A program made the position numbers and the translations under genes. The notes under the pieces are model-generated. The model was not told the DNA's origin. It did not search any database and saw only the letters and a program-made list of their open reading frames with translations. DNA of 64,000 nt, taken from JAFALK01 sp042701975 (GTDB lineage: Bacteria; Pseudomonadota; Gammaproteobacteria; Burkholderiales; Burkholderiaceae_C). The stretch covers positions 3,596,001 through 3,660,000 of the forward strand of contig CP170561.1 of the NCBI GenBank assembly GCA_042701975.1, given 5' to 3'. Within the stretch, counting starts at the first letter, position 1. Each line of letters opens with the position of its first letter. Shown here piece after piece: positions 1-8,002 of this stretch.

Positions 1-518
1 TCAGCGAATGCCGATCGCTGGCGCGCTTCGAGCTGCGCGGCATCCCGCCGATGGTGGCCGGCGCGGCGCGCATCCGCGTGAGCTTCCAGGTCGATGCCGA
101 CGGGCTGCTGAGCGTCTCGGCCAAGGAGCTGACCTCGGGCGTTGAAGCCGCCGTGCAGGTCAAGCCCAGCTATGGCCTGGCTGACGACCAGATCGCCACC
201 ATGCTCAAGGACGGCTTCGCCAGCGCCGAGGCCGACATGGCTGCCCGCAAGCTGCGCGAAGCTCGCGTGGAAGCCGAGCGCATGGTGCTGGCCACGCACT
301 CGGCGCTGACGGCAGACGGCGACCTGTTGGACGGGCAAGCCCGCACGGCCATTGATGATTTGATGGCCGCCTGCATCCGCGCTGCGCAAGCCGAAGACGC
401 GGACGCGATTACCGCAGCCGTCGAAGCTCTGGCTGAAGGCACCGAGGCTTTCGCAGCCGAACGCATGAACCGCGGCATTCAGCAAGCGCTGACCGGCCGA
501 AACATCGAGAATCTCTGA
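1..518 (+). CDS. hscA: HscA, Fe-S assembly Hsp70 chaperone (C-terminal part)
   Basis: The reading frame is open from the window edge (first full codon at position 3), so only the last ~171 residues are present. They cover the end of the DnaK-type substrate-binding beta-domain (RSLARFELRGIPPM, then IRVSFQVDADGLLSVSAKE) and the helical lid. HscA is the specialised Hsp70 that, with HscB, helps release Fe-S clusters from IscU. The next gene, fdx, starts one base after the stop codon, which is the usual isc order hscA-fdx and favours HscA over DnaK. DnaK would also carry a longer acidic tail, absent here. Confidence 0.93.
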   Translation, partial: SECRSLARFELRGIPPMVAGAARIRVSFQVDADGLLSVSAKELTSGVEAAVQVKPSYGLADDQIATMLKDGFASAEADMAARKLREARVEAERMVLATHSALTADGDLLDGQARTAIDDLMAACIRAAQAEDADAITAAVEALAEGTEAFAAERMNRGIQQALTGRNIENL

Positions 519-854
519 ATGCCCATCATCAAGATCTTGCCGCACGCCGAATACGCGCCGAATGGCGCCGAAGTCTCGGCCCCGCCCGGTACCTCGATCT
601 GTGAGGCGCTGCTCGACAACGGCATCGAAATCGAGCACGCCTGCGACCAGGTCTGCGCCTGCACGACCTGCCATGTGATCGTGCGCGCCGGCGGACGCTC
701 CCTTTCCGAGATGGAAGAGGGCGAGGAAGACATGCTGGACCGTGCCTGGGGTCTGGAGCCGGATTCACGGCTCTCGTGCCAGGCCATCCTCGGGCAAACG
801 GACGTCACGGTCGAGATTCCGAAGTACTCGATCAATCACGCCAAAGAAAAGTGA
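519..854 (+). CDS. fdx: ISC-type 2Fe-2S ferredoxin
   Basis: This 111-residue protein is an adrenodoxin-type ferredoxin that supplies electrons during Fe-S cluster assembly. The cluster ligands are visible as C42, C48 and C51 (in HACDQVCACTTCH) and C87 (RLSCQ), matching the spacing of E. coli Fdx. An extra cysteine at position 46 is also typical of the ISC type. It follows hscA without a gap, and its stop overlaps the GTG start of tsaD, so the three genes are probably cotranscribed. Confidence 0.95.
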   Translation: MPIIKILPHAEYAPNGAEVSAPPGTSICEALLDNGIEIEHACDQVCACTTCHVIVRAGGRSLSEMEEGEEDMLDRAWGLEPDSRLSCQAILGQTDVTVEIPKYSINHAKEK

Positions 855-1882
855 AGGTCCTGGGCTTCGAGTCTTCTTGTGACGAGACCGGTGTTGCGCT
901 GGTCGAGTTCGAAGGTCAGGGCGCGCCACGTCTGCTGGCCGAGGCTCTGCACAGCCAGATCGCCATGCACCAGGCCTACGGCGGCGTGGTGCCCGAGCTG
1001 GCCTCGCGCGATCACATCCGCCGCGTGCTGCCGCTCACGCGTGAGGTGATGAAGCAATCGGGCTGTGAGCTGGCCGATGTGGACGTCATCGCTTACACAC
1101 AAGGCCCCGGTCTGGCCGGCGCGCTGCTCGTGGGCGCGGGCGTGGCTGTCTCGCTGGCCGCTGCTTTAGGCAAGCCGGCGATGGCCGTGCACCACCTCGA
1201 AGGCCATTTGCTTTCGCCATTTCTCTCGCAAGATCCGCCCGAGTTCCCCTTCGTGGCGCTGCTGGTCTCCGGCGGCCACACGCAGCTGATGCGTGTGGAT
1301 GATGTGGGCCGCTACGAGCTGCTCGGCGAAACGATCGACGACGCCGCCGGCGAGGCTTTCGACAAGAGCGCCAAGCTGCTCGGCCTGCCGTATCCCGGCG
1401 GCCCGCACCTGGCCCAGCTGGCCGAGAGCGGCAACGCGGAAGCCTTTGCGCTGCCGCGGCCGCTGCTGCATTCAGGCAAGCCGGACTTCAGCTTTGCCGG
1501 CCTCAAGACGGCCGTGCTCACGCAAGTGAAGAAGCTCGGCGAGCAGCCGACCGAGCAGCAGCGCGCTGATCTGGCCGCCTCCACGCAGGCCGCCATCGTC
1601 GAGGTGCTGCTGAAGAAGTCGATGCTGGCGCTGAAGGAGACGGGGCTCAAGCGCCTCGTCGTGGCCGGTGGCGTCGGCGCGAACAAGTCGCTGCGCGAGC
1701 AACTCAACCAGGCCTGCACCAAACGCGGCATCCGCGTGCACTACCCCGAACTGCGCCTGTGCACCGACAACGGCGCCATGATCGCCATGGCCGCTGCGCT
1801 GCGCCTGCAGCGTGGCACGGCGACCCCCTCAGAGCGCGGTGGCTTCGAAGTCCGTCCGCGTTGGAGCCTGGACAGCCTTTAA
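851..1882 (+). CDS. tsaD: tRNA N6-adenosine threonylcarbamoyltransferase TsaD
   Basis: TsaD transfers the threonylcarbamoyl group to A37 of ANN-decoding tRNAs, with TsaB and TsaE. The 343-residue product begins MKVLGFESSCDETGVA, the family N-terminus. It has the metal-binding HxxxH motif (HHLEGH), the ASKHA nucleotide-binding motif VSGGHTQL, and GGVGANKSLR and DNGAMIA near the C-terminus. The GTG start at 851 is chosen because it gives the canonical N-terminus and a GTGA overlap with the fdx stop; an ATG further upstream would add 25 unrelated residues. Its last 54 bases overlap the convergent gene on the minus strand. Confidence 0.95.
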   Translation: MKVLGFESSCDETGVALVEFEGQGAPRLLAEALHSQIAMHQAYGGVVPELASRDHIRRVLPLTREVMKQSGCELADVDVIAYTQGPGLAGALLVGAGVAVSLAAALGKPAMAVHHLEGHLLSPFLSQDPPEFPFVALLVSGGHTQLMRVDDVGRYELLGETIDDAAGEAFDKSAKLLGLPYPGGPHLAQLAESGNAEAFALPRPLLHSGKPDFSFAGLKTAVLTQVKKLGEQPTEQQRADLAASTQAAIVEVLLKKSMLALKETGLKRLVVAGGVGANKSLREQLNQACTKRGIRVHYPELRLCTDNGAMIAMAAALRLQRGTATPSERGGFEVRPRWSLDSL

Positions 1883-2797
1883 GGCCCCGCCCAGGCGCCT
1901 GAGACGGCGCTTGAAATCCAGCCACTGCCGGCCACGCGAGTGCTCGATGCGCTTCACGTCAATCAACGTGAAATCGCCGCAGGCCGAGAGCGTGTGCAAG
2001 CCGGCCCGGTATTCGCGCGAAACGAGATCACCGGTCAGCCGCAGATCCAGCGGATCGGTGCGGATGCGGTCGGCGCTGAGCTCGACCATGCGCAGCATCC
2101 GAGCGGCACTGCCGTAGCCACCCGAGCAATCCTGCACCGGCAGACAGACGACGCCCTGCGCATCCACGAACGGCCGGCCCGCGGGACGCCCGCCGGCCAG
2201 ATCGTTCACGACCGGATTGGCGCCGCAGGGCTGCCACGGTCCGAACAGGCTTTGCGCATGGGCCACATGCAGCTCGCGTTGGTCACGCCCGCCCTTGCCG
2301 ACGAGCGTGTAGAACAGCCACCAGCGGCCCTCGAACTCGATCAGCGAGGCGTCGGCCACCGGCAGGTCCTGCAGCAGCGGCGCGAAACGTTCCCAGCGGT
2401 CCAGCGAGGCGTCGCCGCGGTACAGCGCCAGCTCGTTGCCCTGATGCGTCTCGGGCAGCATCCAGGTCTCGCCACCATGCTCGAACACGTAGGGGTAGGA
2501 GAGGTGCACGGGCAGATCCAGCACGACGCGCTTGCTGCGCCAGACGAGGCCGTCCAGCGCCAGCTCGTGGCGCTCGATGTTGGCGCGCTTTGTCCGGTAG
2601 TCGTAGGCCTCGACGAAGACATGCAGTGCATCGCCCCGCACGAGTCCGAACGGATCGGCAAGATAACGCCAAGGTCCAGCATCAGGCAGCCAGACGATGT
2701 TGTGCCGCAGCCCGGCCAGCTTGACTTCGTCCAGCCCCTCGATCGGCGCGGGCACGATGCCCACACGCCAGATGTCGCTGCTGGGGCGCTTAAGCAT
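1829..2797 (-). CDS. Five-bladed beta-propeller protein (GH43/GH32-like fold), possible glycan-modifying enzyme
   Basis: This 322-residue soluble protein contains repeated propeller-like strands (ADPFGLVRGDALHVFVEAYD, LSYPYVFEHGGETWMLPE, DASLIEFEGRWWLFYT). They resemble the GH43/GH32-like domain of glucosamine-inositolphosphorylceramide transferase-type and formyltransferase-associated proteins. No signal peptide is seen. The ATG at 2797 overlaps the stop of the upstream GT4 gene by 8 bases, so the two are probably cotranslated and act on the same glycan. The 3' end runs 54 bases into tsaD from the opposite strand. The exact reaction is unknown. Confidence 0.6.
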   Translation of the reverse strand: MLKRPSSDIWRVGIVPAPIEGLDEVKLAGLRHNIVWLPDAGPWRYLADPFGLVRGDALHVFVEAYDYRTKRANIERHELALDGLVWRSKRVVLDLPVHLSYPYVFEHGGETWMLPETHQGNELALYRGDASLDRWERFAPLLQDLPVADASLIEFEGRWWLFYTLVGKGGRDQRELHVAHAQSLFGPWQPCGANPVVNDLAGGRPAGRPFVDAQGVVCLPVQDCSGGYGSAARMLRMVELSADRIRTDPLDLRLTGDLVSREYRAGLHTLSACGDFTLIDVKRIEHSRGRQWLDFKRRLRRLGGALKAVQAPTRTDFEATAL

Positions 2798-3854
2798 GGG
2801 CCGGCAAGGTCGTCGACACCCGATGCGCATGGGCACGCGGCGCCAGCAGTTCGCCGTAGAAGCCAATCATCTGGCGCACGGCGTTCTGGCGGTCGTAGGC
2901 GCCGATGTTGTAGCGCACCGGAGCGCGCTCACCGTGAACGCCGCCGCGCAGCGTTGCCAGCACATTGCGCATTGCGCGGCCCAGGGCCGGAGCGTTGTTG
3001 ATCGGCACGAGCACGCCGGGTTGGTCGCGCAGCAGCTCTAGCGGGCCTTCGGTGGCGGTGGACAGGACCGGCAGGCCGGCCTTCATCGCTTCCAGCAGGG
3101 CCAGGCCGAAACTTTCCTCTCGCGAGGGCGAGACGAACAGGTCCATGCAGCCCAGCGCTGCATCCACGTCGCGACGGAAGCCCAGCAGGCGGATGCGCTT
3201 GTCGTCGCCGATCAGCGCTTCGAGCTCCACGCGCTGCTTGCCTTCACCCAGGATGGCCAGCACGGCATCGGCCGGCGCGTATTGCTTGAAGGCGGTGACG
3301 AGCAGATCCATGCCCTTGGCGGCGTCCAGGCGGCCCACGGCGCCGATCAGCAGCTGAGCGGGGTTCAGACCCAGTTCTTCGCGCAGGTTCTGCTGCGGCG
3401 TGAACGAGCGTTCCGGCGCCCAGTTGCTGATGACGCGGTGGCGGCCCTCATAGCCCCTGAGCTGCTGCGGCTGGCTGTGGTTCACGCAGACCAGGCCGTC
3501 CAGCTGCGAATGTTGGTGTTCCTTGTAGCCGACGTGCAGCGTGCCCACGCGCGCCGAATCGTCGCAACGTGCCGTGGCCTTGCAGGCCGGGCCCAGATGG
3601 CCGTGGACCACATGAGCGCCCAGACGGCGCGCGATGCGGCGCACACGCCAGGCGCGCAGCAGCGGCAGCTTCAGGCCGTGGTACTGCACCGAGCTTTCAA
3701 GCGCCGCGGGAATGACCGAGCGTTCGGCGCCGACGATATGCACCCGATGGCCTTGCGCCGCCTGGGCGTGGGCCAGGTCGATGCAGTACTGCTCGCCACC
3801 TGCAATGCGGGAAGAGAAGACGACGTGAACGATGGTGAGCGGAGACGGAGGCAT
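2790..3854 (-). CDS. Glycosyltransferase family 4 protein
   Basis: This 354-residue GT-B fold protein has an N-terminal acceptor domain starting TIVHVVFSSRIAGGEQYC, which holds the usual GG loop. The C-terminal donor domain contains IGAVGRLDAAKGMDLL and the EX7E-type motif around SREESFGLALLEAMKAG. Such enzymes add sugars to lipopolysaccharide or other surface glycans at the inner face of the cytoplasmic membrane. The next gene overlaps its stop by 8 bases. Donor and acceptor cannot be told from the sequence. Confidence 0.85.
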   Translation of the reverse strand: MPPSPLTIVHVVFSSRIAGGEQYCIDLAHAQAAQGHRVHIVGAERSVIPAALESSVQYHGLKLPLLRAWRVRRIARRLGAHVVHGHLGPACKATARCDDSARVGTLHVGYKEHQHSQLDGLVCVNHSQPQQLRGYEGRHRVISNWAPERSFTPQQNLREELGLNPAQLLIGAVGRLDAAKGMDLLVTAFKQYAPADAVLAILGEGKQRVELEALIGDDKRIRLLGFRRDVDAALGCMDLFVSPSREESFGLALLEAMKAGLPVLSTATEGPLELLRDQPGVLVPINNAPALGRAMRNVLATLRGGVHGERAPVRYNIGAYDRQNAVRQMIGFYGELLAPRAHAHRVSTTLPAHA

Positions 3855-3974
3855 TTGCGCGAACCAGCTGAATTGCCGAAGACGCGCAATTTACGATTTG
3901 ACACATTCCAGTTGCCTTGCTTCACCTTGCTGTGCGCTTGCTTTGAGGGTTAGCCCCTTGAGACAGGGGGAGGG

Positions 3975-4394
3975 TCACTGCTTACGAGGACCAAAGAACT
4001 GGAATAGGAGCATTCCAAAAAGCATGGCGATCAGGAAAATGAAGGCTTTGCCTTCACCGAAAGCCGCGGCCACGACGCCGGGTCCCGGGCAGATGCCGGC
4101 AAGTCCCCAACCCACGCCGAACATCACGCTGCCGATCACGAGTTTGCGGTCCACGGTTCGCAACGAAGGCAGTGCCATGTCGAGGCCGAGAATGCTGCGA
4201 CGGCGCCGCTTGGCCGCGCCGAACCCGACCAGGCCGACGGCAATTGCGCCGCCCATCACGAGGGCCAGCGAAGGATCCCAGGCGCCGGCCAGATCGAGGA
4301 AGCCGATGACCTTGCCGGGATCAACCATGCCGGACACGATCAGGCCAATGCCGAAGAGCAGGCCGCAGAGGAGAGATGAGAGCAGGGCAGCCAT
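3975..4394 (-). CDS. YeeE/YedE-type sulfur transport protein, second half
   Basis: This 139-residue integral membrane protein has about four hydrophobic segments. It carries the conserved GICPGPG motif, which corresponds to a cysteine motif of the YeeE/YedE (thiosulfate or sulfur compound) transporters. It starts 6 bases before the end of the codon run of its partner, giving a close two-gene unit in which each protein is half a YeeE. Similar half-size pairs (PmpA/PmpB type) are found next to persulfide-detoxifying genes, and here the persulfide dioxygenase-like gene is divergent. Confidence 0.82.
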   Translation of the reverse strand: MAALLSSLLCGLLFGIGLIVSGMVDPGKVIGFLDLAGAWDPSLALVMGGAIAVGLVGFGAAKRRRRSILGLDMALPSLRTVDRKLVIGSVMFGVGWGLAGICPGPGVVAAAFGEGKAFIFLIAMLFGMLLFQFFGPRKQ

Positions 4395-4399
4395 GATGA

Positions 4400-4813
4400 T
4401 CAGACGTGACGGACGATGTAGACGGTGACGATGGCCGAGGCCATGAAGAGCCCGGTGGCCGCCAGCGAACGCAGCGAGAGGCGCGAGAGGCCGCACACAC
4501 CATGGCCGCTCGTGCAGCCCGAGCCCAGCCGTGTGCCGAAGCCAACCAGCAGGCCGGCAATGATGAGGGTGGGCGTGTCGGCGTCGATGCGGATCGTCGG
4601 ACGTGCCATCAGCAGCGCGGAAGCCAGCAGACCCACGACAAAGGCCAGCCGCCACGGCCACTCGCCCGCCTGGGGCTTCAACAGGCCCGCCACGATGCCG
4701 CTGATGCCGGCGATGCGGCCGTTCAGCAGCGCCAGGCCGACGGCGGCCAGGCCGATCAGCAAGCCGCCGATCAGCGACGCCCAGGGCGTGAAGTGGATCC
4801 AGTCGGTATGCAT
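4400..4813 (-). CDS. YeeE/YedE-type sulfur transport protein, first half
   Basis: This 137-residue membrane protein begins MHTDWIHFTPWASLIGGLLIG and has about four membrane segments. It contains the motif GSGCTSGHGVCGLSRLS, the family signature with the functional cysteines. With the following gene it forms a split YeeE/YedE transporter. The ATG at 4813 is the first that gives only membrane-protein sequence; the frame is open further upstream but would run into the divergent gene. The two divergent starts are only about 28 bases apart, so their promoters must overlap the neighbouring coding regions or be very compact. Confidence 0.82.
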   Translation of the reverse strand: MHTDWIHFTPWASLIGGLLIGLAAVGLALLNGRIAGISGIVAGLLKPQAGEWPWRLAFVVGLLASALLMARPTIRIDADTPTLIIAGLLVGFGTRLGSGCTSGHGVCGLSRLSLRSLAATGLFMASAIVTVYIVRHV

Positions 4814-4840
4814 GCACAGACTCCGGTCAAAATGGGGATC

Positions 4841-5728
4841 ATGAATTCGCAAGCCATTGTCCAGGCCTTTTTCGATCCGCAGACCGCCACCGTGTCTTAC
4901 GTGGTGTCCTGCGCGGTTACGCGCAAGGCCGCCATCATCGATCCGGTACTCGACTTCAACTTCAAGTCCGGCCACACGACCACCGATTCCGCCGAGCGCA
5001 TCGTGGCCTACGTGCAGGCCGAGGGATTGACGGTCGACTGGATCCTCGAGACGCACGCCCACGCCGATCACCTCTCCGGCGCACGCTGGCTACAGGAGCG
5101 CCTGGGCGGGCGCATCGCCATCGGCGAGCACATCCGCGAGGTGCAGGCGGTCTTCAAGAAGCTCTACAACCTGGAGCGCGGCTTCCTGCCCGACGGCAGC
5201 CAGTTCGATCACCTGTTCAAGGATGGCGAGCGCTTCGCCATCGGTGAGCTCGAAGCCACGGCCCTGCTCGTGCCCGGGCACACGCCGGCGGACATGGCTT
5301 ACCAGATCGACGGCTCCGTCTTCGTCGGCGACACGATGTTCATGCCCGATGTGGGCACGGCCCGCGCGGATTTCCCGGGCGGTGACGCGCGCCAGCTTTA
5401 CCAGTCGATGAAGCGCATCCTCGCGCTGCCGCCAGAGACCCGTCTCTACGTCTGCCACGACTACCCGCCCAGCGGTCCTAACGGCCGCGCGCCGCGCTGG
5501 GAAACCACGGTGGCCGAACAACGCGCCGCCAACATCCACGTGCGCGACGGCGTCAGCGAAGACGAGTTCGTGGCGATGCGCACCCAGCGCGACGCCACGC
5601 TCGACGTGCCCACGCTGATCCTGCCCTCCATCCAGGTCAACGTGCGCGCTGGCCAGCTGCCGCCCGAAGACGACAACGGTGTTTCTTACCTGAGGATTCC
5701 GCTCAATGCGCTCAAGCCCCGCGACTAA
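4841..5728 (+). CDS. MBL-fold persulfide dioxygenase-like hydrolase (ETHE1/Blh type)
   Basis: This 295-residue metallo-beta-lactamase-fold enzyme has HAHADHLSG, GHTPADMAY, VGDTMFMPDVGTARADFPGG and VCHDYPP, in the order seen in ETHE1 and BigR-associated persulfide dioxygenases. These oxidise glutathione persulfide to sulfite with one mononuclear iron. The ATG at 4841 gives the family start MNSQAIVQAFFDP; an in-frame ATG at 4832 is possible. Divergence from a sulfur transporter supports a role in sulfide or persulfide handling. Its 3' end overlaps the next gene by 23 bases. No rhodanese domain is fused. Confidence 0.88.
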   Translation: MNSQAIVQAFFDPQTATVSYVVSCAVTRKAAIIDPVLDFNFKSGHTTTDSAERIVAYVQAEGLTVDWILETHAHADHLSGARWLQERLGGRIAIGEHIREVQAVFKKLYNLERGFLPDGSQFDHLFKDGERFAIGELEATALLVPGHTPADMAYQIDGSVFVGDTMFMPDVGTARADFPGGDARQLYQSMKRILALPPETRLYVCHDYPPSGPNGRAPRWETTVAEQRAANIHVRDGVSEDEFVAMRTQRDATLDVPTLILPSIQVNVRAGQLPPEDDNGVSYLRIPLNALKPRD

Positions 5729-6464
5729 GCGTCTGTTTGCACTGACTCTCGGCTTGTCTTTCGCGCTGGTTGCGCATGCCGCCGAGCCCACGGTTTCCGA
5801 CGTGCCGCTGGGCATGGTTGACGACCCTTGCGCCACGCTGGCACCCGGCCAGATCGACTGGACGGGCAAGATCGATTGGGCCGGCCTTTGCCGCTACCGG
5901 GCCGACAACGCGGCGCTGAAAAGCCGCCCCGATCTCCTGCTCTACGGCGATTCGATCACCGAAGGCTGGGTGCGTTTCGCGCCAGACCTTTTCGGCAGCC
6001 GCGTGATCGGCCGCGGCATCAGCGGCCAGACCACGGCGCAGATGCTGGTGCGCTTTGAGACCGACGTGATCGCGCTGAAGCCGCGCCGCGTGCAGATCAT
6101 GGCCGGCACGAACGATGTGGCCGGCAACCAGGGGCCGACAAGCCAGCAAGGCTGGGCAAACAACATCAAGGCGATGGTCGAGCTGGCCCGCGCCAACGGC
6201 ATCGAGCCCGTGCTGGCCAGCATCCCACCGGCCAACCGCTTCGGCTGGAAGCCGGGCATGAAGCCGGCAGCGCGCATCGTGGCGCTGAATGACTGGCTGC
6301 GCGGCTATGCCAAGCAGCAGGGGCTGGTGTACGTGGACTACTACGCCGTGCTGACGGACGGCAGCGGTGCGCTCAAGCCGGAGTTCGGCGACGACGGCGT
6401 TCATCCGAACGCCGCCGGCTATGCGGCGATGAAACCGCTGATGGAAGGCCTGCTGCTCAAGTAG
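5706..6464 (+). CDS. Exported SGNH/GDSL hydrolase
   Basis: This 252-residue protein has an N-terminal signal peptide (KRLFALTLGLSFALVAHAAE). The SGNH blocks follow: LLYGDSITEGW (block I serine), GRGISGQTT (block II glycine), AGTNDVAGN (block III asparagine) and DDGVHPNAAGY (block V Asp-His). It is probably a periplasmic esterase or lipase of the platelet-activating-factor acetylhydrolase-like group; the substrate is unknown. It overlaps the preceding gene by 23 bases and its last 8 bases overlap the convergent SPFH gene. Confidence 0.88.
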   Translation: MRSSPATKRLFALTLGLSFALVAHAAEPTVSDVPLGMVDDPCATLAPGQIDWTGKIDWAGLCRYRADNAALKSRPDLLLYGDSITEGWVRFAPDLFGSRVIGRGISGQTTAQMLVRFETDVIALKPRRVQIMAGTNDVAGNQGPTSQQGWANNIKAMVELARANGIEPVLASIPPANRFGWKPGMKPAARIVALNDWLRGYAKQQGLVYVDYYAVLTDGSGALKPEFGDDGVHPNAAGYAAMKPLMEGLLLK

Positions 6465-7371
6465 GCTTGCCGCCCTTTATGAGCGCCATCGCCGTGCCGA
6501 TCAGGCCGCCGACCTCGCTCATATTGCCCGGCACGATCATCGTGTTGTTCTTCTGGGCGAGCTGGGAGTAGGCCTCGACGGCCCGCTCTGCCACCTTGAG
6601 CTGCACGGCCTGCTCACCGCCAGGCTGCTGGATGGCGGCGGCGATGCGGCAGATGGCGTCGGCTGAAGCCACGGCCACGGCGCTGATGGCCGCGGCCTCG
6701 CCCTCGGCCTTGTTGATCTGCGCCTGCTTCTCGCCCTCAGAGCGGGCAATCGCGGCCTCGCGCTCGCCAGTGGCGATGTTGATCTGTTCCTGGCGGCGGC
6801 CTTCCGAGGCAGCGATCAGGGCGCGCTTCTCGCGCTCGGCCGTGATCTGCGCCTGCATGGCGTGGAGGATGGCGGGCGGGGGGGTGAGGTCCTTGATCTC
6901 GTAGCGCAGCACCTTCACGCCCCAGTTCAGCGCGGCTTCATCGAGCGCCTGCACAACGTGGCTGTTGATCGAGTCGCGCTCCTCAAAGGTGCGGTCCAGT
7001 TCCATGCGGCCGATGACCGAGCGCAGTGTGGTCTGGGCCAGCTGGGTGATGGCGAGGATGTAGTTGCTGGAGCCGTAGCTCGCGCGCATGGCGTCGGTGA
7101 TCTGGAAGTACAGGATGCCGTCGACCGTGAGCTGGGTGTTGTCCTTGGTGATGCAGACCTGGCTGGGCACGTCGAGCGGGATTTCCTTGAGCGAGTGCTT
7201 GTAGGCCAGGCGGTCGACGAAGGGCACGAGCAGGTTCAGGCCGGGTGTCAATGTGGCGTGGTACTTGCCGAGCCGCTCGACGACCCACGCGTTCTGCTGC
7301 GGAACGACCTTGAACGTGCGGGCGATGAAGATGATGGTGACGACGACGAGGACGAGGGAGACGTATTCCAT
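6457..7371 (-). CDS. SPFH/Band 7 (stomatin, QmcA-like) membrane protein
   Basis: This 304-residue protein has one N-terminal membrane segment (MEYVSLVLVVVTIIFIARTF). An SPFH domain follows (VVPQQNAWVVERLGKYHATLTPGL to NWGVKVLRYEIKDLTPP), then a long Ala/Glu-rich coiled coil (AEREKRALIAASEGRRQEQI). Such stomatin-like proteins form large ring or cage assemblies in the inner membrane. The NfeD-like gene lies 17 bases upstream in the same orientation, the standard SPFH-NfeD pairing. Confidence 0.92.
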   Translation of the reverse strand: MEYVSLVLVVVTIIFIARTFKVVPQQNAWVVERLGKYHATLTPGLNLLVPFVDRLAYKHSLKEIPLDVPSQVCITKDNTQLTVDGILYFQITDAMRASYGSSNYILAITQLAQTTLRSVIGRMELDRTFEERDSINSHVVQALDEAALNWGVKVLRYEIKDLTPPPAILHAMQAQITAEREKRALIAASEGRRQEQINIATGEREAAIARSEGEKQAQINKAEGEAAAISAVAVASADAICRIAAAIQQPGGEQAVQLKVAERAVEAYSQLAQKNNTMIVPGNMSEVGGLIGTAMALIKGGKPT

Positions 7372-7388
7372 TGCGCTTGTCCTTGGAG

Positions 7389-7811
7389 TTAGCGATCGAG
7401 AAGAAGGGTGCTGCCTTCGACGGCGCGGATCTTGTGGACGCCGGCCTCGGGCGAGCCGTCGCCGATGAAGCGCACGCGCCAGTCGGCGCCACGGTACTTG
7501 ACGGTGGCCGAGCCGTCGCCGGCCCAGCTGGCGACCTGCACGGTCTGGCCGATGTCGATGTTCACGTCCGGGTTGGCGCCGGCCGGAAGGCCGCCAGCCT
7601 GGGCGCTGCGCTTGCGGTGCCAGAGCAGCACCGCTCCGCCGCCGATCACGGCTGCGGCAATGAACTGCACCGGCAGATCGAAACCCAGCCAACCGGCCAG
7701 GGCCGCAGCCGCCGCGCCCAGCGCCAGCATCAGCAGGTAGAAGGTGCCGGTGGCCAGCTCGGCCGCCACCAGGGCGCCGCAGGCAATCCACCACAACGTT
7801 GCAGAGCTCAT
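7389..7811 (-). CDS. NfeD-like membrane protein
   Basis: This 140-residue protein has three or so N-terminal membrane helices and a C-terminal OB-fold domain (IDIGQTVQVASWAGDGSATVKYRGADWRVRF), which is the short NfeD architecture. It is expected to associate with the stomatin-like protein encoded next. The ATG at 7811 follows a GGGGGA Shine-Dalgarno sequence. The 190 bases between this gene and the divergent decarboxylase hold the promoters of both; no site stood out by eye. Confidence 0.85.
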   Translation of the reverse strand: MSSATLWWIACGALVAAELATGTFYLLMLALGAAAAALAGWLGFDLPVQFIAAAVIGGGAVLLWHRKRSAQAGGLPAGANPDVNIDIGQTVQVASWAGDGSATVKYRGADWRVRFIGDGSPEAGVHKIRAVEGSTLLLDR

Positions 7812-8002
7812 TGTTTCCCCCTTGTTTCTGTCTCGGGGCAGTGTAGGGCGCCGCTGGATGGGCGCCACCCCTCGGCGGCGGGTTCCTAACGGATTCCTGA
7901 TGCGGCATTTCGTCATCGGGATACCTCGGGATTGCCCTAAACTTCGCGCCTTTCCTCGCCGCCCCCTTTTCTGTTGTCCTTTGCTGCCCTGGAGGCACCT
8001 GC

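Noticed and set aside
4406..4840. Extended N-terminus for the persulfide dioxygenase in an open plus frame
   Set aside because: This part lies opposite the transporter gene, is Gln/Arg-rich, and has no family similarity; the ATG at 4841 gives the known N-terminus.
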